In this document: positions 1-5,232 of the stretch, one piece after another
How the letters are laid out: every line of letters begins with the position of its first letter
Numbering within the stretch: the first letter of the stretch is position 1
Assembly: GCA_965151315.1 (NCBI GenBank)
Contig: CBCTZG010000080.1
Coordinates: forward strand, 1 to 12,622
DNA length: 12,622 bases
Reading direction: 5' to 3'
From: Avimonoglobus sp965151315
Lineage (GTDB): Bacteria; Bacillota; Clostridia; UBA1381
Notes under the pieces: model-generated
What the model was told of the DNA's origin: nothing
The model's database searches: none
Seen by the model: the letters and a program-made list of their open reading frames with translations, nothing else
Position numbers and translations under genes: made by a program

Positions 1-186
1 TCTACAAAGGCGGTCAGCGATTTCCTTTCCATCGTTCACGAGGATTACCCGACGTTCACAATTAAGCAGATACGGGAGCTTATTTCAGACCGCACCCGGT
101 ACATAACAGACCCGGAGGCCATAGAGGTTCTTGACGCTTATATCAAGGCGGGTTACGGCGACCACGTTCCGAATTGGAGGTATTAG
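1..186 (+). CDS. C-terminal part of an unknown protein (5' end outside window)
   Basis: The frame is open from the first base and ends at TAG 184-186, leaving 61 residues of the C-terminus (ending DHVPNWRY). I do not recognise the family. The residue mix is that of a soluble, mostly helical protein (for example TIKQIRELISDRTRYI), with no membrane segment. The ribosome site of the next gene (GGAGG 176-180) lies inside its last codons and the next ATG follows one base after its stop, so the two genes are almost certainly co-transcribed and probably belong to the same mobile element. The codon pattern resembles the genes that follow. Confidence 0.6.
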   Translation, partial: STKAVSDFLSIVHEDYPTFTIKQIRELISDRTRYITDPEAIEVLDAYIKAGYGDHVPNWRY

Positions 187-187
187 A

Positions 188-880
188 ATGGCGATTGATT
201 ATAAGGAGAAAATCAGAAAGCTCCTCGCGCTGGCGGAAAGCCCGGTAGAAGCAGAGGCAAAGGCAGCCCTGCTCAAGGCCCGGCAGCTCATGGCAGAACA
301 CAAGCTCACCGAGAGAGACTGCAAAGAAGCGGAGAAGCAGGCGGTCAAAGACATCAGGACGGACATCACCTGCAGTAAGAGGCGGGAACCGTGGATTATC
401 CCGCTTTCTGCAACCATTGGAGAAAACTACTGCTGCAAGGGCTATAGGAACCGGCGATATGGGGAACAGACCAATACGGTCGGGTTTATTGGCCTCGAGG
501 ACGATGTAGAAATCTGCGTAGAGATTTTCAAGTACGCCGTGGACTGTATTAGGGCCGGGGTGAAGAACATCAAGAGAGAGTATGCGGACTACACCGCCTA
601 CTACTCGAAGTTCATCAAGCAGGAGTGCGACAGCTACGGATATGGGTTCGTCATTGGTATTCAGGAGGCGTTCAAGAAACAGGAGGAGGAGAACCGGCAA
701 GAATGGGGCCTCGTACTGGTTATGCCGGTAGAGGTCAAAGAAGCGTCGAAACACCTCGGTCACGAGCATTTCAAATCCCGCGCAGAGGAGAACATTTCAC
801 CCGACGCATACCGGCAGGGCTATGCCGATGGCAAAGAGTTTGACCCTACGCGGAGACTTAAAGCGGAGGCAGCAGTATGA
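188..880 (+). CDS. DUF2786 domain protein, phage/ICE type
   Basis: A 230-residue soluble protein. Residues 4-43 (YKEKIRKLLALAESP, then AEAKAALLKARQLMAEHKL) match the helical DUF2786 module common in phages, plasmids and conjugative elements of Firmicutes; the remainder resembles the companion C-terminal domain usually seen with it. Its biochemical role is not established, and I infer no more than an accessory function of the element. I chose ATG 188 because GGAGG at 176-180 sits 7 bases upstream and translation from there begins exactly at the DUF2786 domain; an upstream TTG at 131 has no such support. The gene begins one base after the previous stop. The family call is from recognised motifs, not a search. 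Confidence 0.8.
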   Translation: MAIDYKEKIRKLLALAESPVEAEAKAALLKARQLMAEHKLTERDCKEAEKQAVKDIRTDITCSKRREPWIIPLSATIGENYCCKGYRNRRYGEQTNTVGFIGLEDDVEICVEIFKYAVDCIRAGVKNIKREYADYTAYYSKFIKQECDSYGYGFVIGIQEAFKKQEEENRQEWGLVLVMPVEVKEASKHLGHEHFKSRAEENISPDAYRQGYADGKEFDPTRRLKAEAAV

Positions 881-952
881 CGAATGGCACGAGCTATGAA
901 AAGACTTGCCGGGGAAAATTGAAAATATTTCCACAAAATTTCCCTGTTTTGG

Positions 953-981
953 TTGACTTTTTGCCACACATAAAGTATAAT
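953..981 (+). promoter_or_regulatory. Consensus vegetative promoter
   Basis: TTGACT (953-958) and TATAAT (976-981) are separated by exactly 17 bases, an almost ideal housekeeping-sigma promoter. Transcription would start near 988 and read the 47-aa gene at 1043 and probably the genes after it. It lies just after the DUF2786 gene, so it marks a new transcription unit within the accessory region. Confidence 0.8.
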
Positions 982-1042
982 TAAATTACAGTCGGGAGAG
1001 ACCCCGGCGAGTACGGTGGCAAGTGCCAGAAAGGAAAGGTAC

Positions 1043-1186
1043 ATGGACGACGAAATGAGCAATGTAGGCGAGCTGCTGGTAGAGAAAGCAGAGGAAAACC
1101 AGACCCGCAAAATCCTTGAAATCCTCAATACTTGCAAAGACCTTGAGGAAGCCAAGGAAAAGGTAAAGGCCCTGCTTAATAAATAA
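1043..1186 (+). CDS. Small helical protein, 47 aa, unknown function
   Basis: The ATG at 1043 follows a purine-rich site (AGGAAAGG, 1032-1039) and sits about 55 bases after the predicted start of transcription from the 953-981 promoter. The product begins MDDEMSNVGELLVEK and ends in a charged amphipathic stretch (LEEAKEKVKALLNK). It is rich in Glu, Lys and Leu and would form one or two helices, possibly a coiled coil. No signal peptide or membrane segment is visible and I do not recognise a family. Being the first gene behind a near-perfect promoter makes translation plausible. Small proteins of this kind in mobile elements are often regulators or partner-binding factors, but nothing here shows that. 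Confidence 0.6.
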   Translation: MDDEMSNVGELLVEKAEENQTRKILEILNTCKDLEEAKEKVKALLNK

Positions 1187-1212
1187 GCAGAGCCTCGTAG
1201 GAACCAACAGAG

Positions 1213-1235
1213 GGAGCGGTACTTGCCGCCGCTCC
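1213..1235 (+). other. Stem-loop after the 47-aa gene
   Basis: GGAGCGG (1213-1219) can pair with CCGCTCC (1229-1235) around a 9-base loop. It lies 26 bases after the small gene. No T run follows, so it is at best a weak or partial terminator, or an mRNA 3' stabiliser. Confidence 0.35.
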
Positions 1236-1297
1236 TCTCTATGGTATATTCGATTATATCACAGAGGCAGCGAAAAGGCAAGAGACAGGAGGGCCAC

Positions 1298-1555
1298 ATG
1301 GAAAAGCAAAGAGCTACATTCACATTAGACCCCACGGACTACAACGGGCTGCTGGGGATTATGAGAGACTACGGAGACAGTCAATTCCCGTTCTTTGGAG
1401 AGAACGAGGAGGGCGAGGACGTAGAAATCCACGTCTGCAAGGATAGTATCACCGTAGTTACCTACCAGAAAAACGGCTGGGTGCGGCGAAACGTCTACAC
1501 GCACAGCGACGGGGACATCACATCGGAGGAACTGTTCGACGGGAAATATAACTGA
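1298..1555 (+). CDS. Conserved-looking hypothetical protein, 85 aa
   Basis: An 85-residue acidic soluble protein starting MEKQRATFTLDPTDYNG and ending LFDGKYN. I chose ATG 1298 because AGGAGGG at 1287-1293 precedes it at normal spacing; the frame extends upstream to a TTG at 1223 without ribosome-site support and across a hairpin. The middle and end (a DSITVVTYQKNGWVRRNVYTH stretch, shortened here to VVTYQKNGWVRRN) look like alternating beta strands. There is no signal peptide, membrane segment or metal-binding pattern. I have no confident family. The close spacing to the next gene indicates co-transcription. Confidence 0.65.
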   Translation: MEKQRATFTLDPTDYNGLLGIMRDYGDSQFPFFGENEEGEDVEIHVCKDSITVVTYQKNGWVRRNVYTHSDGDITSEELFDGKYN

Positions 1556-1575
1556 GAGGGAGGTGGCAAGACGGT

Positions 1576-1749
1576 TTGAAGAAGATGGGTAGGCCGAAAG
1601 CAGAGAAGCCCAAAGAAATCAAGTACAGCATTCGCACGGACGAGGAGACCGAGAGCAAGCTCCTCCGATATTGCGAGGAGGAGGGCATAACGAAAGGCGA
1701 GGCGTACCGCAGAGGCATTGAACTCCTGCTAAAGCAGGTAGGCAAGTAG
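1576..1749 (+). CDS. Ribbon-helix-helix (CopG/Arc-like) DNA-binding protein
   Basis: A small basic protein of 54-57 residues. The pattern is MGRPKAEKPKEIKYSIR (basic arm plus short beta strand), then helix TESKLLRYCEEEG, then helix GEAYRRGIELLLKQ, the layout of ribbon-helix-helix repressors that bind DNA as dimers through paired strands. These are typical small autoregulators of plasmids, toxin-antitoxin pairs and conjugative elements. Start choice is uncertain. TTG 1576 lies 12 bases after the GGGAGG at 1558-1563, whereas ATG 1585 lies 21 bases after it; family members commonly begin at MGRPK or a few residues earlier. No toxin gene is evident next to it, so I do not call an antitoxin. It may regulate the local unit. 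Confidence 0.7.
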   Translation: MKKMGRPKAEKPKEIKYSIRTDEETESKLLRYCEEEGITKGEAYRRGIELLLKQVGK

Positions 1750-1774
1750 AACAAAATCACAGGAGGAAAGCGAC

Positions 1775-1840
1775 ATGAAGAACGCGCTTATCCCCCTCGA
1801 GAAAATTCGGGAACGAATTTTCGGGGGGGGGGGGGGGTAA
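1775..1840 (+). CDS. Short open frame ended by the poly-G tract; probable 5' part of the lipoprotein gene
   Basis: ATG 1775 has a strong ribosome site (AGGAGG 1761-1766, 8 bases upstream). The frame encodes MKNALIPLEKIRERIF, then five glycines from fifteen Gs, then TAA at 1838. As written it is only 21 residues. If the run were 14 Gs (or 11 or 17) the frame would continue without a stop through 1838-1920 into the lipoprotein frame, giving one protein of about 284 residues. With 16 Gs it stops after GVNPS. I read this as the true translation start of the downstream gene, in an off-frame state or with a homopolymer error. It is less likely to be an independent peptide. Confidence 0.5.
   Translation: MKNALIPLEKIRERIFGGGGG
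1792..1831 (+). other. Strong hairpin abutting the poly-G run
   Basis: GAAAATTCG (1801-1809) and CGAATTTTC (1814-1822) form a perfect 9-bp stem capped by GGAA, a GNRA tetraloop. Outside it, after a 2x2 internal loop, CCCCCTC (1792-1798) can pair with Gs 1825-1831, including one T-G wobble. The stem lies within the frame starting at 1775, only 17 bases after its ATG. There is no T run, so it is not a standard terminator. Confidence 0.7.
1823..1837 (+). repeat. Homopolymer run of 15 G
   Basis: Fifteen consecutive Gs, far longer than any other homopolymer in the window. Runs of this size slip readily in replication and are classic phase-variation switches in other bacteria; they are also error-prone in sequencing and assembly. 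The run sits between an initiated frame and the lipoprotein frame and sets whether they are joined. Confidence 0.9.
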
Positions 1841-1919
1841 ACCCCTCCTAAACGCCGAAATAAGGCCCTCTACGGGCCGAAAGGACACCTCGGAGGGCAA
1901 AACTGTCACCGAGGAGAAT

Positions 1920-2630
1920 GTGCCCTTGTACGCCCCCACAAGGGGCAATAAGGGCATACAGCAAAAACTCGTACTTGGAGCGGCTACAGCTTTGATGTTG
2001 GTATCGCTGGCCGGTTGCACTGGTGGGGGAGAGAAGCCGCAGCCCCCAGCACCATCGAGCAACCAGCAGACCGAAAGTGAACCAGAGCAACCGGCAGAGA
2101 CCCCGCAGGTAGACGAGACCGAGGCCCCGGAGCCGGACAAGTTCGGAAATATGCTCGACCCGTTTCAAGGCGAATGGAAGCGGGCGGACATCGAGAGCGA
2201 CGTATGGCGGCTGATGATTGACGGCAGCCAAATCAGCAACGTATGCTACGACACCGATAGAACCGTACTCGAGGTAAAAGAGTATGAGTTCGACCTCGAC
2301 GACGCGGGCAACCTTGTTGTCACGGAATACGGAAAGCCCCGGTACGTCTACACGATAGACGAAAACGGCCAGCTCGTAAGCGAAAAGAACGGCACCGGCA
2401 CCACGGCGCTCTACGAAAAGGTCAGTGATACGGCGGACGTACCGGACGCGCCGGAGGAAAAGTTGGAACCCGCCATAGGCATGACGGAGAGCGAGGTGTA
2501 CGCCTCGACTTGGGGCGCGCCAAAGAAGATAAACCGCACAGAAACCGCCTACGGCGTGCGAGAACAATGGGTATATGACGAGGGCTACATCTACCTGAAA
2601 GATGGCCGCGTCACCTCCATTCAGGATTGA
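1920..2630 (+). CDS. Lipoprotein with a C-terminal SmpA/OmlA-like segment
   Basis: From GTG 1920 the product is 236 residues. It has a basic n-region (RGNKGIQQK), a hydrophobic core (LVLGAATALMLVSL, residues 17-30) and a lipobox LAGC with Cys33, so it should be exported and lipid-anchored on the outer face of the membrane. A Pro/Glu/Gln-rich linker follows (residues 34-75). The last 50 residues (IGMTESEV, then WGAPKKINRT, then EQWVY and GYIYLKDGRVTSIQ) resemble the small SmpA/OmlA-type fold often seen at the end of Firmicutes lipoproteins. The GTG start is doubtful: GAGGAG (1911-1916) is only 3 bases away. The better start is ATG 1775, reached only if the poly-G run has 14 or 17 Gs; that form would carry about 60 residues ahead of the hydrophobic core. 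Function is unknown. Confidence 0.7.
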   Translation: MPLYAPTRGNKGIQQKLVLGAATALMLVSLAGCTGGGEKPQPPAPSSNQQTESEPEQPAETPQVDETEAPEPDKFGNMLDPFQGEWKRADIESDVWRLMIDGSQISNVCYDTDRTVLEVKEYEFDLDDAGNLVVTEYGKPRYVYTIDENGQLVSEKNGTGTTALYEKVSDTADVPDAPEEKLEPAIGMTESEVYASTWGAPKKINRTETAYGVREQWVYDEGYIYLKDGRVTSIQD

Positions 2631-2643
2631 GGAGGTGCGCAGC

Positions 2644-3123
2644 ATGGGTAGAAGCCTTACACCGCAGGAGCGGGCAGAATACGAACAGAAACGCCGCAGG
2701 GACTTAGAGGAGACCGCCGCAAAGCTCGGCATATCCCCGGAACGGCTTGAAGAAATCCATAAAGCCGCCCGGCAGCCGAACGACACGCGGCGAATGAACC
2801 GCGCGCAGGCACACGCAATCCTCCGAGCCGCGCTGGATAAGCTCGGCAAGGGCTTCCTCGACAGCCTCAAGACAGAGAACTACCGGGAAGCTCTCGACAC
2901 GGTTCAGGACATCGACGGAATGAGCAACGAGGATTTCAGCACTTTGCTGGCCCGGCGAATGGATATTCTCGACGACGAGGAGAGGCAGGAGGTGCAGCGG
3001 GTTATTTCCAAGATGATTGAGTGCTGGAATTATGACGGCGAGGAGCCGCTATCCCTCCGCGAGGAGATTTTGCTCACAGTTCAGTCAATGGTACGCGCCC
3101 ATAATTACCGGGCAGGAACTTAA
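2644..3123 (+). CDS. Hypothetical helical protein, 159 aa
   Basis: ATG 2644 follows AGGAGGTG (2630-2637), which overlaps the lipoprotein stop codon, so the two are translationally close and share a transcript. The product is highly charged and helical (begins MGRSLTPQERAEYEQKRRRD, then LEETAAKLGISPERLEEIHK). It has no signal peptide or membrane segment, so it acts in the cytoplasm. The GISPERLEEI part could be a short helix-turn-helix-like segment, but this is weak. I do not recognise a family. Its stop TAA is in the same frame as the downstream 105-aa gene, and the 342 bases between them carry no stop in that frame. Confidence 0.65.
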   Translation: MGRSLTPQERAEYEQKRRRDLEETAAKLGISPERLEEIHKAARQPNDTRRMNRAQAHAILRAALDKLGKGFLDSLKTENYREALDTVQDIDGMSNEDFSTLLARRMDILDDEERQEVQRVISKMIECWNYDGEEPLSLREEILLTVQSMVRAHNYRAGT

Positions 3124-3465
3124 CGCAGATTTAAGAAGATACTCGTAGAGAGAAAACCCGAAAACCACCGGAATGGTACGGAGGTGCCGCGCATTTTCCG
3201 AGAAGCAGCCGAAAAATGGGCAAAAATAAATCGGAAAAATACGGCCTCCGAGGATTTGAAACAGGCGGAAGAAAAACCACGCCCACAGCATTTCCGGGGA
3301 GAATACCGTACCATTCCAAAGGTTTGCGGGGATATTCGGTTACATAACACGACCGCAGCCGGATTTCAGACAGCGGAAAGCCCTAAAGTAGAGTATAGTA
3401 AAGTAAAGTATAGGGAAGTAGAGAAAAGAACCAAAGAAAGAAAACACGAGAGGAGGACATCACAA
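3124..3465 (+). other. 342-base stretch with no supported gene, open in one frame
   Basis: No start with a ribosome site is seen here on the + strand, and minus-strand frames have no convincing initiation. The frame shared by the flanking genes is open throughout. Read in that frame it is rich in Lys, Arg and Glu and includes the repetitive stretch KVEYSKVKYREVEK, produced by near-repeats of AAAGTAGAGTATAG around 3388-3423. Such lysine/tyrosine repeats occur in linkers of some replication proteins of mobile elements, so this may be a decayed remnant or a long leader. It is more A-rich than its surroundings. Confidence 0.4.
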
Positions 3466-3783
3466 ATGGCCGATAATTTTTACGCGGATTGGTTTTCACG
3501 CACACAACCGCCCCGCCTTACCCCGGAGCAGATGTGGGAGAGGGAAACCATACAGCTACGGAACCTTGCCACCTCGGAGACCGCACAGACGCTCATTGAG
3601 CGGTTTGACGTGCCGGAGGTAAACGAGGCGGAGGAGCTGTTCAAGCAGGTTTTGCAGGAAATTGCAGACCCGGAGACCCGGAACAAACTGGATATGGCAG
3701 CGGGGAAGATTTCACGCGCATATCAGATTTTGGGCTTCTGCGCCGGGCGATTTTCGCAGGACAGCCGGGCGCGATTTTTTTAG
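3466..3783 (+). CDS. Hypothetical protein, 105 aa, last gene of the accessory region
   Basis: ATG 3466 has AGGAGG at 3451-3456, nine bases upstream. The product begins MADNFYADWFSRTQPPRLTP and is soluble, acidic and mostly helical (for example EEQ-like segments around NEAEELFKQVLQEIA). The family is unknown to me. The open frame extends upstream to 3124, but no other start has a ribosome site. The last 14 codons overlap a GC-rich hairpin followed by seven Ts, and the stop TAG uses the last T, so the C-terminus GRFSQDSRARFF is partly shaped by a terminator. Codon use and spacing match the genes to its left, and the chromosomal style begins right after it. Confidence 0.6.
   Translation: MADNFYADWFSRTQPPRLTPEQMWERETIQLRNLATSETAQTLIERFDVPEVNEAEELFKQVLQEIADPETRNKLDMAAGKISRAYQILGFCAGRFSQDSRARFF
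3740..3781 (+). terminator. Rho-independent terminator overlapping the 3' end of the 105-aa gene
   Basis: GCGCC-g-GGC (3740-3748) pairs with GCC-g-GGCGC (3764-3772), eight GC pairs with one G/G mismatch and a 15-base loop. GA and seven Ts (3775-3781) follow. It would end transcription of the accessory genes before murA. Confidence 0.55.
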
Positions 3784-3802
3784 GCTTATTTGTGATAACC
3801 TT

Positions 3803-3833
3803 ACAGGTGTTACATGTATTGTACTCCTACAAT
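3803..3833. promoter_or_regulatory. Cluster of TACA/TGTA dyads, possible operator or recombination site
   Basis: Three dyads lie side by side: ACA-GG-TGT (3803-3810), the palindrome TACATGTA (3811-3818), and ATTGTA-CTCC-TACAAT (3818-3833). TACA-N-TGTA half-sites are used by BlaI/MecI/CopY-type repressors, but no such gene is in the window. The position at the accessory/backbone boundary also allows an attachment-site role. Both readings are inference. Confidence 0.35.
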
Positions 3834-3861
3834 GGAAAATTCTGAATTCTGCGAAAACATA

Positions 3862-3890
3862 TTGATTTTACCAGCAGGATTTGGTATAAT
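3862..3890 (+). promoter_or_regulatory. Strong extended -10 promoter of murA
   Basis: TTGATT (3862-3867), a 17-base spacer and TATAAT (3885-3890), with TG one base before the -10 (extended -10). The predicted start is near 3897, giving a leader of about 75 bases before murA. Confidence 0.8.
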
Positions 3891-3922
3891 AAAACGATAT
3901 AAGGAACACTTTTATCCCAAAA

Positions 3923-3949
3923 CCATATTATGTACTAAAAATAATATGG
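3923..3949 (+). other. Inverted repeat in the murA leader
   Basis: CCATATTAT (3923-3931) and ATAATATGG (3941-3949) are perfect 9-base inverted arms around 9 bases. It lies in the predicted 5' leader, six bases before the G-rich ribosome site. It may be an RNA hairpin or a DNA operator. There is no T run, so it is not a terminator. Confidence 0.5.
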
Positions 3950-3970
3950 AATGCGGGGGGTGTCCAATCA

Positions 3971-5227
3971 ATGAGTAAATTCGTGATCAGGGGCGGCGGC
4001 CGGCTGGAAGGCGAGATTGACGTGCAGGGTGCGAAAAACGCCGTTCTGCCAATCCTGGCGGCAACGATACTCAATGGAGAAAAAAATGTAATATATAACT
4101 GTCCGGAGCTTCGGGACGTCAAGATCACCATCGAGGTTTTAAAGGATTTAGGCTGCCGGGTAAAGCGGCAGGGGCGTATCCTGGTTGTAGAGTCAGACAA
4201 TATTTCCGACTGCAAAATTGCGGATGAGCTGATGCGGCAGATGCGCTCATCCATTATTTTTTTGGGGGCGATCATATCCCGCTGTAAAAAAGCGGTAGTT
4301 TCTATGCCGGGCGGCTGCGAAATCGGCAACCGGCCCATTGACCTGCACCTGAAGGCCTTAAAAAAATTAGGGGTAGAAATTACGGAAGCCCACGGGTACA
4401 TAAACTGCGAAGCGCCGAATCTGCACGGGGATAATATCCAGCTGGATTTTCCCAGCGTAGGCGCTACGGAAAACATTATGCTGGCGGCCTGTATGGCCGA
4501 TGGTGTTACAGTGGTTAATAACGCGGCCAGAGAACCGGAAATTGTCGACCTTGCCATGTTTTTAAACCGGATGGGCGCGAAGATCAGCGGCGCGGGAACC
4601 GATGTGATCCGGATTGAAGGGGTGCAGAAGCTGTACGGCGTAGAGCACACAATCATGCCGGACCGGATCGTAGCGGCCACATACCTGGCCGCGGCGGCCG
4701 TCACAGGCGGCAGCATTATCCTGCGGAACGCGGATCCATCGCATATGAGCGCGATGATCCATGCTTTAAAAGACATGGGCTGCCGGATTTATTCGGAAAA
4801 ATCAAGATTGATCTTAAACGCGCCCCACAATGGGCTGAAAAATGCTGACAAGCTGCAAACCATGCCGTATCCCGGGTTCCCGACAGATATCCAGTCGCCA
4901 TTTATGGCGCTGGCGGCTGTTGCCGATGGAACAACCATGTTTGTGGAAAATATTTTTGAGAACCGGTATCAGCATGTGGAAGAACTTATCCGTATGGGGG
5001 CCGATATTAAAGTGGACGGCCGGGTGGCGGTGGTGCAGGGCGTTCCCAGGCTTAGCGGCGCCAACGTGGTGGCGAAAGAGCTGCGGGGCGGGGCGGCGTT
5101 GGTAATCGCCGGTTTGGCCGCAGACGGGATAACCGAAATCGAAAATATCAAGTATATAGACCGCGGATACGAGGCTATTGAAAAATACCTGTCCGTCTGC
5201 GGTGCGGACATCAGACGAGAGGAGTGA
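3971..5227 (+). CDS. murA: UDP-N-acetylglucosamine 1-carboxyvinyltransferase
   Basis: MurA transfers enolpyruvate from PEP to UDP-GlcNAc, the first committed step of peptidoglycan synthesis in the cytoplasm. The 418 residues match the family length. Lys22-Asn23 lie in QGAKNAVLPILAAT, the catalytic loop MPGGCEIGNRPIDLHL carries Cys116 (the fosfomycin target) and Arg121, and Asp306 in PGFPTDIQSP is the expected general base. With Cys rather than Asp, the enzyme should be fosfomycin-sensitive in principle. ATG 3971 follows GGGGGGTG (3955-3962). The gene has its own strong promoter and leads into divIB with no gap, as in Clostridia division clusters. Many Firmicutes have two MurA paralogues; which one this is cannot be decided, but linkage to divIB and ftsZ suggests the primary copy. 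Confidence 0.97.
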   Translation: MSKFVIRGGGRLEGEIDVQGAKNAVLPILAATILNGEKNVIYNCPELRDVKITIEVLKDLGCRVKRQGRILVVESDNISDCKIADELMRQMRSSIIFLGAIISRCKKAVVSMPGGCEIGNRPIDLHLKALKKLGVEITEAHGYINCEAPNLHGDNIQLDFPSVGATENIMLAACMADGVTVVNNAAREPEIVDLAMFLNRMGAKISGAGTDVIRIEGVQKLYGVEHTIMPDRIVAATYLAAAAVTGGSIILRNADPSHMSAMIHALKDMGCRIYSEKSRLILNAPHNGLKNADKLQTMPYPGFPTDIQSPFMALAAVADGTTMFVENIFENRYQHVEELIRMGADIKVDGRVAVVQGVPRLSGANVVAKELRGGAALVIAGLAADGITEIENIKYIDRGYEAIEKYLSVCGADIRREE

Positions 5228-5232
5228 AATCC

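Noticed and set aside
877..984. 35-codon frame overlapping the DUF2786 stop by ATGA, with GGAGG upstream
   Set aside because: Its 3' half is the -35/-10 promoter at 953-981 and the product is AT-derived and unlike a protein; kept out as a probable chance frame.
1223..1250. TTGCCG-16-TATATT promoter-like pair before the 85-aa gene
   Set aside because: Weak hexamers, overlapped by a stem-loop; not needed because the 953-981 promoter can serve the unit.
1576..1840. Toxin-antitoxin pair formed by the ribbon-helix-helix protein and the next short frame
   Set aside because: The next frame is cut by the G run and shows no toxin fold; no support for a pair.
1848..2870. Long minus-strand open frame of 340 codons opposite the lipoprotein and next gene
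   Set aside because: The plus strand has a lipobox signal peptide, a ribosome site and family-like segments; the reverse product has Arg/Ser/Leu-rich shadow composition.
3216..3347. 43-residue frame MGKNKSEKYG... in the gap before the 105-aa gene
   Set aside because: No good ribosome site and low-complexity composition.
3120..3350. Minus-strand open frames of 62-76 residues
   Set aside because: They mirror a stop-free plus-strand stretch, lack ribosome sites and have improbable composition.
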